NCBI RefSeq assembly: GCF_000512735.1
Contig: NZ_CP007028.1
Location: forward strand, 930,001 to 994,000
Direction: 5' to 3'
DNA: 64,000 nt
Source: Thermocrinis ruber
GTDB lineage: Bacteria > Aquificota > Aquificia > Aquificales > Aquificaceae
A program made the position numbers and the translations under genes. Shown here in pieces: positions 51,443 to 61,219 of the stretch. Every line of letters starts with the position of its first letter. Positions within the stretch are counted from its first letter, which is position 1. The notes under the pieces are model-generated. The model saw nothing but the letters and a program-made list of their open reading frames with translations. It ran no database searches and was not told the DNA's origin.

Positions 51443-53134
51443 ATGGAGTTCATAAACATAACTATAGCCCAGCTGAACTTCCACGTAGGAGATTTAGAGG
51501 GAAACCTAAAGAAGATTGCTGATGCCTGGGCTTCTCAAGACCATCTTACCCATATTGTTGTCTTTCCAGAGCTTGCCCTTACGGGCTACCCTCCCCAAGA
51601 CCTTTTGCACAGCATAGGTTTTTTGAAAGAATGCAAAAAAAAATTGGAGGAATTAATAGAGTTTTCAAAAAGGCTGAACTCCCTTGCGGTGGTAGGCACG
51701 CCCTATTACGAGGGAGACCTTCATAACTCTCTGGTGCTGATAGGTAGAGGAAGGCTTCTTGGTGTTTATCACAAGACCTTTTTACCCAACTATTCGGTCT
51801 TTGACGAAAAAAGGTACTTCAGAAAGGGAGAAAAACCCTTTATGATTTCTTTAAACGGTGTTAAGCTGGGCTTTTCTGTGTGCGAAGATATATGGCATCC
51901 GGATGGTTGGGAAAGGTTTTATGCCCTCTGCGGAGCGGAAGTGCTCATAAATATAAACGCATCCCCTTACTATGTGGGTAAATATCATTTCAGAGAAAGT
52001 TTTTTGAAGGCGAGGGCTCAGGATAACTTGGCTTATGTGGTGTATGCAAACTTGGTGGGTGGGCAGGATGACCTAGTTTTTGACGGAAGAAGTTTGATTA
52101 TAGACCCAGAGGGAAGGCTTATCTTTAGGGCTTCTGCCTTCAAGGAGATGGTAAAAACTGTAAGCTTGCCCCTTGAAAAGGTAAAAAGCAAAAGGCTTAT
52201 GGACTTAAGACTAAGGGAGAAAAGGGTGGATTGTCCGTCCTTTTTGGAGCTACAAGATGAAAGAGCACTTCCCTACCTTGAGGGCGGAGTGGAAAGGGAG
52301 CTTGCGGAGGAAGAGGAGATATACAGGGCTTTGGAGCTTGGCTTGAGGGATTACTTTTTTAAGTCGGGTTTTAAAAAGGCGGTGGTTGGTATATCCGGTG
52401 GCATAGACTCTGCCCTTACCGCCTGCCTCGCAGTGGATGCCCTCGGAAAAGAGAACGTGGTTGGTGTGTTTATGCCCTCTCCCTTCACCTCCGAAGAGAG
52501 CAAAAAGTACGCCTTTGAGTTGGCAGAAAATCTGGGCATTGAACTTTTGGTCTATCCTATAGATGAGCTCTTTAACACTTACAGAAGGCTCTTTGAAAGC
52601 GAAGAGATTGGCTTGGCGGAGGAAAACCTCCAAGCCCGTATAAGGGCAAATATACTCTTTTATCTTTCCAACAAACACCACTGGCTTGTGCTTTCCACTT
52701 CCAACAAAAGCGAGTCTGCGGTGGGCTACACTACCATATACGGAGACATGGCGGGAGGTTTTGCCCCCATAAAGGATGTTTACAAGACGATGGTTTATAG
52801 GCTTGCTCGGTATAGAAACTCCATAAAGCCAGATATACCCGAAGGGCTGTTTGTTAGACCACCCACCGCAGAGCTAAAACCCAACCAAACAGACCAGGAC
52901 ACCCTCCCACCCTACGAACTTCTTGACCAAATCTTGAGCCTGTACATAGAGGAGGGCTTATCAAAAGAAGAGATCGTCCGCAGAGGCTTTGATAAGGCGG
53001 TGGTGGAAAAGGTCCTTGATATGCTCAGGAAGGCAGAGTATAAGCGAAAGCAAGCACCCCTTGGCACAAAGATCACCAAAAGGAGCTTTAACGGAGATTG
53101 GCGTATGCCTGTTATAAATTTCTGGAAGGGCTAA
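51443..53134 (+). CDS. nadE: Glutamine-dependent NAD+ synthetase
   Basis: 563 residues: an N-terminal nitrilase-type glutaminase with the E43-K111-C147 triad (FPELALTGYP, HKTFLPNYSVF, VCEDIWHPDGW) and a C-terminal synthetase with the ATP loop GISGGIDSAL near 316. It amidates NaAD to NAD+. The -10 box is 12 bases before the ATG. It converges on trpA with 23 bases of overlap. Confidence 0.96.
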   Translation: MEFINITIAQLNFHVGDLEGNLKKIADAWASQDHLTHIVVFPELALTGYPPQDLLHSIGFLKECKKKLEELIEFSKRLNSLAVVGTPYYEGDLHNSLVLIGRGRLLGVYHKTFLPNYSVFDEKRYFRKGEKPFMISLNGVKLGFSVCEDIWHPDGWERFYALCGAEVLININASPYYVGKYHFRESFLKARAQDNLAYVVYANLVGGQDDLVFDGRSLIIDPEGRLIFRASAFKEMVKTVSLPLEKVKSKRLMDLRLREKRVDCPSFLELQDERALPYLEGGVERELAEEEEIYRALELGLRDYFFKSGFKKAVVGISGGIDSALTACLAVDALGKENVVGVFMPSPFTSEESKKYAFELAENLGIELLVYPIDELFNTYRRLFESEEIGLAEENLQARIRANILFYLSNKHHWLVLSTSNKSESAVGYTTIYGDMAGGFAPIKDVYKTMVYRLARYRNSIKPDIPEGLFVRPPTAELKPNQTDQDTLPPYELLDQILSLYIEEGLSKEEIVRRGFDKAVVEKVLDMLRKAEYKRKQAPLGTKITKRSFNGDWRMPVINFWKG

Positions 53135-53936
53135 GGGAAAGCAAGCTTTCCTTTATCTCCCTGACCTTTTCCCTTAGCTCTTCAAACCTTCTCTCACCGC
53201 AGAGCTTTACAAAGGCACTACCTACCACCACACCGTCAGATAGTTCCGCTATCGCCTTAGCTTGCTCTCCCTTTGAGATGCCAAAGCCCACCACTACAGG
53301 CTTTTCGCATACCTTCCTGTATAGGGCTAAACGCTCTTTTAGCCTCTCCAAAGGAAGGACATCCCTCTCACCGGTAGTTCCCGTCAGGGAAACAAAGTAG
53401 GTAAGATGGTCTGTATGTTCGCATATGAGTCTGAGTCTTTTTTCGGTGCTGGTGGGAGATGCCAAAAGAACAAGGGACATACCTTCCCTTTCGCACACCC
53501 TTTTTAGGTCCAAGCACTCCTCCGGCGGTAAGTCTGGCACTATGAAACCATCTATTCCGTTATCTTTAGCAAGCTTTACAAACCTTTCCAGACCCATCCT
53601 AAAAATTGGGTTGTAATAGGTCATCAAAAGGAAGGGAATTCCTTCAAACTCCTGCCTTAAAGTCCTTGACAGGTAAAAAACATCCTTTACCTTTGTGCCA
53701 TTTTCCAAGGCGACTTGATGAGCCCTTTGGATGGTGGGACCGTCCGCCACCGGGTCCGAGAAGGGAAAGCCGATCTCAAGTATATCGGTACCCTCTCTGA
53801 GGACGATCCTAAAGGCTTCTAAAGAGTCTTCAAAGGTAGGATAACCCACCGTTAGGTAAGAGACAAGAGCCTTTGCCCCTTCCTTCTTTAGCTCTTCTAT
53901 TTTTGCTCCGAGTCTGTCTTTCCCAACACCTTCCAT
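53112..53936 (-). CDS. trpA: Tryptophan synthase alpha chain
   Basis: 274 residues of a TIM barrel with the catalytic Glu54 (LEIGFPFSDP) and Asp65 (ADGPTIQ). GTTGER is the phosphate-side loop. It makes indole from indole-glycerol phosphate for TrpB, which is not nearby. It overlaps the OsmC-like gene by 40 bases. Confidence 0.96.
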   Translation of the reverse strand: MEGVGKDRLGAKIEELKKEGAKALVSYLTVGYPTFEDSLEAFRIVLREGTDILEIGFPFSDPVADGPTIQRAHQVALENGTKVKDVFYLSRTLRQEFEGIPFLLMTYYNPIFRMGLERFVKLAKDNGIDGFIVPDLPPEECLDLKRVCEREGMSLVLLASPTSTEKRLRLICEHTDHLTYFVSLTGTTGERDVLPLERLKERLALYRKVCEKPVVVGFGISKGEQAKAIAELSDGVVVGSAFVKLCGERRFEELREKVREIKESLLSLSPSRNL

Positions 53937-54316
53937 CTCACCCGTATATTAACAGAATTTCTCAGCATTGCATACACACTACAATACTTTTCAACAGACA
54001 ATTTTACCGCATCCTCCACCGCCTTTGGATTTATATCCTCTCCGTAGACCTCCACCTCCAGCTCTATGTCCTCATAGACCCTTGGATGCTCATCCCTCCT
54101 TCTTCCCACCACCTTTATGTTTATGTCTTGTACCTTTTGCCTCTTCTTACTGAGAATATGAGAAAGATCCACCCCCATACAGCCCGCCAGGGCAACCAAA
54201 ACAAGTTCCATGGGTCTGTAGCCCTTTTCTCCCACTAGGAGCTCACCGTAAGAGGTGCTTGCTGTGTAGGTATGCTCTTTTTCCGAAAGCTTTAAAGACA
54301 CCCTTTTCTCTTCCAT
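53897..54316 (-). CDS. OsmC/Ohr family protein
   Basis: 139 residues with two conserved cysteines: C46 in ELVLVALAGCMGVD and C111 in SVEKYCSVYAML. Members reduce organic hydroperoxides, though many YhfA-like members are uncharacterised. GGAGT precedes the ATG. Its neighbours on the other side of the gap are rubrerythrin genes, which fits an oxidative-stress role. Confidence 0.88.
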   Translation of the reverse strand: MEEKRVSLKLSEKEHTYTASTSYGELLVGEKGYRPMELVLVALAGCMGVDLSHILSKKRQKVQDINIKVVGRRRDEHPRVYEDIELEVEVYGEDINPKAVEDAVKLSVEKYCSVYAMLRNSVNIRVRWKVLGKTDSEQK

Positions 54317-54517
54317 GGTTTTACTCCTTAAGGTTTTATATCAAGCCTTTTCTTGCGCTGTTATGGATTATAAAACCCTTCCCCTTTTTAGGACTCTTTC
54401 TATTGGTCGTACAATGGGTAACCAACAAATTCTGAGAGTTTTTCACTAAGAAAAATTATATCATCTTTTAGAAACTTTGCCTTAGGCTTGTATTTTTAGA
54501 AGCTCCTTTGATACCCC

Positions 54518-54546
54518 TTGACAAATGAGAAAAATTTGCATATAAT
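54518..54546 (+). promoter_or_regulatory. Perfect consensus promoter of the rubrerythrin operon
   Basis: TTGACA 54518-54523, 17 bases, TATAAT 54541-54546, then AAGGAGGTG before the ATG at 54582. This is one of the strongest promoters in the window. The rest of the 265-base gap holds no gene that I can see. Confidence 0.85.
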
Positions 54547-54581
54547 ATACATTAACTAAAACCCTTTAAGGAGGTGAAGCC

Positions 54582-55013
54582 ATGAGCAAGAGCCTAGCAG
54601 GTACCAAAACTTTGGAATGCCTCAAGCATGCCTTTGCGGGTGAGTCCCAAGCCAACAGAAGGTACCTCTACTTTGCCAGAAAGGCAGACATTGAGGGGTA
54701 CCCAGACATAGCAAACATCTTTAGGGAAACCGCCGAGGGCGAAACTGGACACGCCTTTGGACACATTGAGTTTCTGGAAAAATACGGCGGTGGAGACCCA
54801 GCTACCGGCATGCCAATAGGCACCATGGAGCAAAACCTGGAAGCTGCAATCGCCGGAGAGACCTACGAATACACTGAAATGTATCCGGGCTTTGCAAAGA
54901 TTGCAAGGGAAGAGGGCTTTGACGACATAGCAGAGTGGTTTGAGACCCTTGCAAGGGCAGAGAAGTCCCACGCAGGAAGGTTCCAAAAAGCACTGGAAAG
55001 CCTCAAATCCTAA
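54582..55013 (+). CDS. rbr: Rubrerythrin, erythrin type without rubredoxin domain
   Basis: 143 residues forming only the ferritin-like diiron domain ([52 protein letters not shown]). The C-terminal rubredoxin domain is absent, as in sulerythrin-type proteins. It should reduce peroxide in the cytoplasm. A strong promoter and perfect ribosome-binding site suggest high expression. Confidence 0.95.
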   Translation: MSKSLAGTKTLECLKHAFAGESQANRRYLYFARKADIEGYPDIANIFRETAEGETGHAFGHIEFLEKYGGGDPATGMPIGTMEQNLEAAIAGETYEYTEMYPGFAKIAREEGFDDIAEWFETLARAEKSHAGRFQKALESLKS

Positions 55014-55022
55014 ACACTCCAA

Positions 55023-55041
55023 AGGGACCCTCGCGGTCCCT
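55023..55041 (+). terminator. Hairpin after rbr
   Basis: A 7-bp stem AGGGACC/GGTCCCT with loop CTCGC, followed by CCTTCT. It lies between rbr and the DUF3501 gene and may attenuate read-through, raising rbr relative to its partner. Confidence 0.55.
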
Positions 55042-55069
55042 CCTTCTAACACACTAAGGGAGCGGTGAA

Positions 55070-55657
55070 ATGAAAAAGATTGAGTTTGGAGAGATACTAA
55101 ACATCTACGAATACGAAAAGGTAAGGGAACAAAAACGCAGAGAGATCATAGAGATAAAGAAAAAGAGAAGGCTCTTTGTGGGAGACCTTGTTCATTTGGT
55201 TTTTGAGAACAGAGACACAGTTTGGTTTCAGATTCAGGAGATGATAAGGGCGGAGAGGATGGTGAAAGACGAAGAAATACAGCAAGAGATAGATGTTTAT
55301 AACGAGCTCATCCCAGAAAAAAATCAACTGTCTATAACCATGTTCATAGAAATTCCAGATGAGCAAGAAAGGAAAAGACTTCTACCACAGTTGGTAGGAA
55401 TTCACGACCACCTTTGGTTCCACATTGGAAACAAACACAGCATTAGGGCGGAGGCAGACGAAAGAAGCAAAGAGGACTATCAATACGGCAAGGCAGCGGT
55501 AGTGCACTTTCTCAAACTGAACCTGACCCCAGAACAGGTGAAGGACTTTGCAGAATTGCCCGTCAGGGTGGAAATCAATCATCCCAACTATAAGGCCATG
55601 GTAGAAATGCCAGAAGAAGTAAAGGCGGAGCTTGTAAAGGACCTCCAAAGCGAATGA
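55070..55657 (+). CDS. DUF3501 family protein
   Basis: 195 residues with LGDLVHLVFENRDTVWFQIQEM-like sequence and IHDHLWFHIGN; the family is commonly encoded next to rubrerythrin in thermophiles and proteobacteria. Its function is unknown. A GGGAGCGGTG ribosome-binding site precedes the ATG. It is probably co-transcribed with rbr. Confidence 0.85.
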   Translation: MKKIEFGEILNIYEYEKVREQKRREIIEIKKKRRLFVGDLVHLVFENRDTVWFQIQEMIRAERMVKDEEIQQEIDVYNELIPEKNQLSITMFIEIPDEQERKRLLPQLVGIHDHLWFHIGNKHSIRAEADERSKEDYQYGKAAVVHFLKLNLTPEQVKDFAELPVRVEINHPNYKAMVEMPEEVKAELVKDLQSE

Positions 55658-55671
55658 TATAAACTTTTTTA

Positions 55672-56424
55672 ATGCTCAGACCCTTTTTGTTTGGGAGTGT
55701 TTTTGTATTTTTTCTCCACTCCTGTGGAATAAAAGCAAGCACGCAACCCTTACAACCACCAATAGTGGAGATAAAACGCTTAGGAGAGGTCGTCTATCTC
55801 AGAAGCTTAGAGGGGGAGGTTATCCCTGAGGGTTTTGAAAAGAAAGAAATAGGATGGGTAAAAAGATCTTCACAGGGTTTTTGCTTTAAGGTTAAGAGAT
55901 TGGAAGGGAAAAGCTCCAATCAGTGCGTGGGCGGGCTTTTAGAACAGGAGCCGGCGGTAAAGATAGACTATCAGGGAGATAAAGCAAAAGTAAGCTTTGA
56001 GGGTTTTGATAGCTACGAGTTGTACTTTAGCTTGGAAAACCCTTGGAGTGAAAAGAAAACATCCCAGGGCATTGAATTAGAAAGGGACTATGTGGAAAGG
56101 TGCTACTTTGTGGTGGGCAAGAAAGGTAAAGACTACTCAAAGCCTGTTAAGTTCTGCTTAGAACCTTTGCCCCATCCACCAATAAGGGAGGTGGAAAGAC
56201 TTGAATACAGAATTGTGGGAGATAGTGTTTATCTGCTTTGGTCCTACGAACCGGACAGATTTTTTAAAGAGTTTGTTATCTTTGAAGGAGACAAAGAGAT
56301 AGGAACAACTACAGGGTACATCTTTGAGCTCAAGAAGAGGGACAAGCGGACCACATACAGAGTCAAGGTAAGGAGTATATACGGGAAAGAAAGCAGAGGC
56401 GTTGAAGTCCTTTACAATCCGTAG
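55672..56424 (+). CDS. Putative lipoprotein with fibronectin-like C-terminal domain
   Basis: 250 residues with a lipoprotein signal peptide (FVFFLHSCG, Cys18) and two beta-rich segments; the last (YRIVGDSVYLLWSYEP... TTYRVKVRSIYGKES) reads like a fibronectin type III fold. The function is unknown. It ends 13 bases inside the biotin carboxylase gene on the opposite strand. Confidence 0.72.
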   Translation: MLRPFLFGSVFVFFLHSCGIKASTQPLQPPIVEIKRLGEVVYLRSLEGEVIPEGFEKKEIGWVKRSSQGFCFKVKRLEGKSSNQCVGGLLEQEPAVKIDYQGDKAKVSFEGFDSYELYFSLENPWSEKKTSQGIELERDYVERCYFVVGKKGKDYSKPVKFCLEPLPHPPIREVERLEYRIVGDSVYLLWSYEPDRFFKEFVIFEGDKEIGTTTGYIFELKKRDKRTTYRVKVRSIYGKESRGVEVLYNP

Positions 56425-57839
56425 TAAGCAGCTATGGCGGCGGATATTGCCAAGGCTATGTTTTCTGGGTCCCTTTCACCCTCAATTTCAAAATTGTAGG
56501 TGGGGAGCTTTTCCTCTAAAAATCTTATGCCAAAGTATCCGCTCCTGAAATCTGGGTCTCTGATGATCTGCCTGTGGAGGGGTATGTTGGTGGGTACACC
56601 ACGAACTATAAACTCATCTATGGCCCTTTTGCCTCTTGCTAAAAGCCTTTCCCAGGTTAGGGCCCACACGCTCAGCTTGGCGATCATAGAGTCATAGTAG
56701 GGTGGTATCACATAGTCCTTATACACACCCGCATCCATACGCACACCAGGTCCACCGGGGGAGTAGTAGGCGGTTATTTTACCTGGTGCTGGTGCAAAGT
56801 TTCTCCTTGGGTCTTCTGCGTTTATTCTAAACTCCATGGCGTAGCCCCTGAAGGTGATCTCGTTCTGCGTGAAGGGTAAGGGCTCTCCCATGGCGACCCT
56901 TATCATAGTTTCCACTATGTCTATGCCAGTAACCATCTCCGTTATGGTGTGTTCCACCTGAAGGCGTGTGTTCATTTCTATAAAGTAAAACTGTCCTGTT
57001 TTCAGGTCCACCAAAAACTCAAGGGTTCCAGCACTTTCGTATCCCACCTGCATCATTGCCCTGACCGAGAGCCCAAGCATCTTGTTCCTTATAGAATTGG
57101 GAAGAACAGGGCATGGGGTGATTTCTATGATCTTCTGATGTTTTCTTTGCACCGAGCAGTCCCTTTCTCCAAGATGGACCACATTTCCGTATTTGTCTCC
57201 GATTATCTGCACTTCTATGTGTTTAGGATTGTCCAAATACTTTTCCACGAAGAGGTCACCTTTCCCAAAGAACGTTTCCGCCTCCCTGTAGCCCGATTCA
57301 AAGAGTCTTGGAAGTTCCTCCTCGGACCTAACTACCCTCATCCCTCTCCCGCCACCACCATAAGCTGACTTTAGAATGACAGGGAATCCTATTTCCCTTG
57401 CGTAGTGTAGGGCATCCTCATAGTTTTTAAGTGGTTCTGGAGAGCCGGGGATTGTGGGAATGCCAAGTTCAGCCATCTTTCTCTTTGCCTTCACCTTGTC
57501 GCCAAAAAGTTCTATATGTTCCGGAGATGGACCTATGAAGGTTATACCCTTGCTTATGCAATACCGGGCAAAGTCTGCGTTTTCCGCCAAAAAGCCATAG
57601 CCCGGGTGTATAGCATCCGCACCAACAGACTTGGCTAAGTCCACAATCCTAACATAGTCCAAATACGCCCTTATTGGGTCCCCCGGGATCAGATATGCCT
57701 CGTCAGCCTTTTTCACGTACAAAGACTTGGCGTCTGCCTCCGAGTAGATGGCAACGCTCTTTATTCCCAGCTCCTCACAAGCCCTTATGATCCTGAGTGC
57801 TACCTCACCCCGGTTCGCTATGAGAATTTTCCTAAACAT
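56412..57839 (-). CDS. Biotin carboxylase subunit
   Basis: 475 residues from the ATG (MFRKILIANRGEVALRI). The ATP-grasp motifs are GGGGRGMRVV, ERDCSVQRKHQK, FIEMNTRLQVEH and the catalytic arginine region. It carboxylates biotin with bicarbonate and ATP. In Aquificae related subunits belong to acetyl-CoA carboxylase, pyruvate carboxylase or 2-oxoglutarate carboxylase; the sequence YYSPGGPGVRMDAGVY is reminiscent of the pyruvate carboxylase A type, but I cannot decide. No biotin-carrier or transcarboxylase gene is adjacent. It starts two bases after the nuoH stop codon. Confidence 0.9.
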   Translation of the reverse strand: MFRKILIANRGEVALRIIRACEELGIKSVAIYSEADAKSLYVKKADEAYLIPGDPIRAYLDYVRIVDLAKSVGADAIHPGYGFLAENADFARYCISKGITFIGPSPEHIELFGDKVKAKRKMAELGIPTIPGSPEPLKNYEDALHYAREIGFPVILKSAYGGGGRGMRVVRSEEELPRLFESGYREAETFFGKGDLFVEKYLDNPKHIEVQIIGDKYGNVVHLGERDCSVQRKHQKIIEITPCPVLPNSIRNKMLGLSVRAMMQVGYESAGTLEFLVDLKTGQFYFIEMNTRLQVEHTITEMVTGIDIVETMIRVAMGEPLPFTQNEITFRGYAMEFRINAEDPRRNFAPAPGKITAYYSPGGPGVRMDAGVYKDYVIPPYYDSMIAKLSVWALTWERLLARGKRAIDEFIVRGVPTNIPLHRQIIRDPDFRSGYFGIRFLEEKLPTYNFEIEGERDPENIALAISAAIAAYYGL

Positions 57840-57840
57840 C

Positions 57841-58851
57841 TTATACAAAATAATAAACGAAGGCGGTTATAACCACGTTTAGAATTGCCAAAGGAAGCAT
57901 GATCTTCCAGCCAATTTCTGTGATGTCCTTTGCTTGAAACCTTGGTAGCGTCCAGTGTAGCCAAAGGACAAAAAAGACAAGTCCGAACATCTTTATTAAA
58001 AACCAAAGGTAAGGAGACAAGGGTCCAAAGATGTGGGGACCAGACCAACCACCCAAAAAGAGCACCACCGCAATGGCAGACAATGCCATCACGTTCAAAT
58101 ACCACTCCGCCAATGGGAAAACGCCAAAGCGCATACCACCGTATTCCACATGGTAGCCCGTCACCAGCTCCGCTTCCGCCTCTTGGATATCAAAGGGAAC
58201 CCTGCCCGACTCTGCCAACATACAGAAAAGATACAACACAAAGGCAACGGGCTGATAGACTATAAACCACACGCCCCTTTCTATTTGGGCTTGAACTATG
58301 CCCGTGGTACTCATTGTGCCCGCCACCAGGATCACCCCAAGCACAGAAAAGCCAAGGACTACCTCATAGCCTATGATCACCGCCGCCTTTCTCAAAGAGC
58401 CTATAAAGGCATACTTGGAGTTGGAAGCCCACCCGGAGAATATGGTGCCATAAACCAACAGAGAACCAAAGGCAAAAACAAGAAGCACTGCAATGTTCAC
58501 ATCAGCCACTATGGGCTTGACCTCTACCCCAAAGAGTTTAAAGCTTGGACCAAAGGGAATAACCGCAAAGAGCATAAGGGCTGGCACTAATGCCAAGATT
58601 ACCGCTAGATAATAAACTACCCTGTCCGCACCGGCGGGAACTATGGATTCCTTGGTTAAAAGTTTTAATCCATCTGCCAAAGGTTGAAGAAGACCAAAGG
58701 GACCTACCAGCTTGGGACCGAGCCTTGCCTGTATGTGTCCTGCCAACTTCCTTTCAAACCAAGTCAAATAGGCTCCCACTCCTAAAAAAACACCCAGCAC
58801 CACAAGGACTTTTATTACTGTGATGAGCAAGCTAACCCAGAACTCCGTCAT
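57841..58851 (-). CDS. nuoH: NADH-quinone oxidoreductase subunit H
   Basis: 336 residues with about eight transmembrane helices and the subunit H signatures RLGPKLVGPFGLLQPLADG and ESGRVPFDIQEAEAELVTGY. It forms the quinone-site membrane arm of complex I. It follows nuoCD by 10 bases. The other membrane subunits are not in the window. Confidence 0.96.
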   Translation of the reverse strand: MTEFWVSLLITVIKVLVVLGVFLGVGAYLTWFERKLAGHIQARLGPKLVGPFGLLQPLADGLKLLTKESIVPAGADRVVYYLAVILALVPALMLFAVIPFGPSFKLFGVEVKPIVADVNIAVLLVFAFGSLLVYGTIFSGWASNSKYAFIGSLRKAAVIIGYEVVLGFSVLGVILVAGTMSTTGIVQAQIERGVWFIVYQPVAFVLYLFCMLAESGRVPFDIQEAEAELVTGYHVEYGGMRFGVFPLAEWYLNVMALSAIAVVLFLGGWSGPHIFGPLSPYLWFLIKMFGLVFFVLWLHWTLPRFQAKDITEIGWKIMLPLAILNVVITAFVYYFV

Positions 58852-58861
58852 TTTGTCCCTC

Positions 58862-60619
58862 CTACCTGTCCGTTTCTCCCACCACTGGGTCTAAGCTTCC
58901 CAAGAGGGCTATAGCATCTGCAATAGTCCTGCCCTCAATGAGCTTGGGAAAGATGGAAAGGTTATAAAGGGCACCAGACCTGATCCTAAGACGGTAGGGC
59001 TTTGAGTCCCCGATGGAGTATATGTAAAAGCCCAACTCTCCCCTTGGGTTTTCCCCGCTAACATAAACCTCTCCCTTAGGAGCCTTCTCTCCATGCACCA
59101 CTATCCTGAAGTTTTTAACCATGCTCTCTAAGTTCCTGAACACTTCCTCCTTGGGTGCCATAACTGCGGGATGCTCTTTGTTTATGTAGGGGGCACTCTT
59201 TGGAAGTTTCTCCAGCTTGCTTACGCACTGTTCTACAATTCGTAGGCTCTGAACCATCTCCTCCATACGCACCAAGTATCTGTCATATACATCTCCCACC
59301 TCTCCCACGGGCACATCAAACTCCACCTCGTCGTAAGCTGCGTAAGGCTCAAGCTTTCTTATGTCGTAGGGCACACCAGAACCTCTGGCAACTGGTCCTG
59401 TCAAACCGTAGTTAAAAACATCCTCCTTGGTGATCACTCCCACATCCTTGGTCCTTCTGAGCCATATTCTGTTCCTTGTAAGAAGCTGATGGTATTCCTT
59501 TAACCTTTGAGGAAAATCTTTGATAAAAGCCTTCACCACATCCAGCGTTCCTTCCGCCAAGTCATAATGGACTCCACCTATTCTCAAAAAGGCGGAAGTT
59601 AGCCTGTAGCCCGCGTTTCCTTCTATGATGTCCATGATCTTTTCCCTTTCCCTAAAGGCATACAAAAAGACCGTCAGCGCCCCAAGGTCCAACGCACCCG
59701 TGCCAAGCCAAAGGAGGTGTGAGTTTATCCTCTGCAGTTCTGCAAACATAGTCCTTATATACCTTGCCTTTTCGGGCACATCCACACCCAAGAGCTTTTC
59801 TACTGCGCTCACATAAGCCAGCTCGTTGCAGATGGCGGATATGTAATCCATACGGTCTGTGTATGGCAGAAACTGAAAGTAGTAGAGATTCTCTGCGATC
59901 TTCTCCATTCCCCGATGAAGCTGTCCCAATATCACATCACACTGAACTACATTCTCTCCATCCAAGTCAAACAAAAACCATATGGTACCGTGGGTTCCCG
60001 GGTGCAGGGGTCCCCAGTTTAAAACAAGCTGTGCTTTTTTCTGAAGTCTTGCCTTTTCTGTTCTTTCTAAGTCCTCAAGGGTGGCAATCCGGGTATGCAG
60101 CAGCTCATAGTCATGACTGGGTGGGTCTGTCCTTCCGTGCATAAGCTCCGTAAGAGAAGGCAGTTCTACTTCGGGAATACCTTCCAGAGGAAAATCCTTT
60201 CGGAGAGGAAAGTAAGGGTAACCCTCCCACATGAACATGCGCCGGAGGTTCTCGTGTCCTTCAAACTCCACACCAAACATATCGTACGCTTCCCTTTCTG
60301 CCCACTTGGCGCATGCCCATAAGTTCTGAACGGAGGGCAACTTTCCATCCTTTGCCCAGGTTTTTACGATTACCCTCTCGTTCTCATCGGGGTTGTAGAG
60401 TATGTATACTCCCTGAAAACGTTCCTTTCTATCGGGGAAATCTATGCAGAAAAGGTCTATAAAGTGCCTGTAGCCCTCTTTGTTTTTGAGAAAGCTAAGA
60501 AACTCCAAAAGCTTTTCCTTTTTCACATGTAGGTTAGTGGTATGTTCAGTGTGTTCTACCTCTACATCCTTGAACTCTTGCTTGATCCTATCTGCGGAAA
60601 CCTTGTTCATCCAGGGCAT
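58862..60619 (-). CDS. nuoCD: NADH-quinone oxidoreductase, fused subunits C and D
   Basis: 585 residues: NuoC domain in the first 165 or so (WAEREAYDMFGVEFEGH, RKDFPLEG) and NuoD from about 190 (NWGPLHPGTHG, DRMDYISA, RGSGVPYDIR, GETDR at the C terminus). The fusion of C and D is known in several lineages including enterobacteria. The product lines the quinone-binding site. Ten bases separate it from nuoB. Confidence 0.96.
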   Translation of the reverse strand: MPWMNKVSADRIKQEFKDVEVEHTEHTTNLHVKKEKLLEFLSFLKNKEGYRHFIDLFCIDFPDRKERFQGVYILYNPDENERVIVKTWAKDGKLPSVQNLWACAKWAEREAYDMFGVEFEGHENLRRMFMWEGYPYFPLRKDFPLEGIPEVELPSLTELMHGRTDPPSHDYELLHTRIATLEDLERTEKARLQKKAQLVLNWGPLHPGTHGTIWFLFDLDGENVVQCDVILGQLHRGMEKIAENLYYFQFLPYTDRMDYISAICNELAYVSAVEKLLGVDVPEKARYIRTMFAELQRINSHLLWLGTGALDLGALTVFLYAFREREKIMDIIEGNAGYRLTSAFLRIGGVHYDLAEGTLDVVKAFIKDFPQRLKEYHQLLTRNRIWLRRTKDVGVITKEDVFNYGLTGPVARGSGVPYDIRKLEPYAAYDEVEFDVPVGEVGDVYDRYLVRMEEMVQSLRIVEQCVSKLEKLPKSAPYINKEHPAVMAPKEEVFRNLESMVKNFRIVVHGEKAPKGEVYVSGENPRGELGFYIYSIGDSKPYRLRIRSGALYNLSIFPKLIEGRTIADAIALLGSLDPVVGETDR

Positions 60620-60628
60620 AATAGCACC

Positions 60629-61165
60629 TCAAACTTGGACTTCGGTAGGGATAAGCCCCTGTCTTTGTATCTCTCTGTTGAACTCCTCAAAGGCTTTGTC
60701 ATACTTTTTAACGCCCATCTGTTTTATCTTCTTTTGAAGCTGAAGTATGCCGTATATGAGCCCCTGCGGATGTGGAGGACAACCTGGTATATAAACATCC
60801 ACCGGGATTATCCTATCCACTCCCTGAAGGGTTGAATATGTGGGGAATGGTCCCCCCGCAGACGCGCAACCTCCCATGGATATACACCACTTTGGGTCTG
60901 GCATCTGTTCCCATATGAGCTTTAGCATGGGCGCCACCTTATTAACAACTGTACCCGCCACTATCAGCAGGTCCGCCTGCCTTGGAGAAGCCCTAAATAT
61001 AACTCCCAATCTATCTAAATCAAAGCGAGAGGCGGCAGTGTGCATCATCTCTATAGCACAGCAGGCAAGCCCTATGGTTACAGGCCAAAGGGCGTTTCTC
61101 CTTCCCCAGCTCAAAAGTTCATCCACCGTAGTCAAAACAAAACCGTTTGAGTTCAAGCTCGCCAT
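60629..61165 (-). CDS. nuoB: NADH-quinone oxidoreductase subunit B
   Basis: 178 residues with the N2 cluster ligands C35-C36 ([11 protein letters not shown]), C100 (GGCASAGG) and C129 (PGCPPHPQ). It passes electrons to quinone. It is the first gene of the nuoB-CD-H unit; nuoA, normally before nuoB, is missing. AAGGAGG precedes the ATG. Confidence 0.96.
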   Translation of the reverse strand: MASLNSNGFVLTTVDELLSWGRRNALWPVTIGLACCAIEMMHTAASRFDLDRLGVIFRASPRQADLLIVAGTVVNKVAPMLKLIWEQMPDPKWCISMGGCASAGGPFPTYSTLQGVDRIIPVDVYIPGCPPHPQGLIYGILQLQKKIKQMGVKKYDKAFEEFNREIQRQGLIPTEVQV

Positions 61166-61189
61166 AATTGCACCTCCTTGGGACTTAAA

Positions 61190-61217
61190 ATTATAACCTA
61201 CGCCCTTGGCTTTTCAA
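61190..61217 (-). promoter_or_regulatory. Promoter of the nuoB-nuoCD-nuoH unit
   Basis: Minus-strand TTGAAA (61217-61212), 16 bases, TATAAT (61195-61190), 24 bases before the ATG. Confidence 0.6.
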
Positions 61218-61219
61218 GT

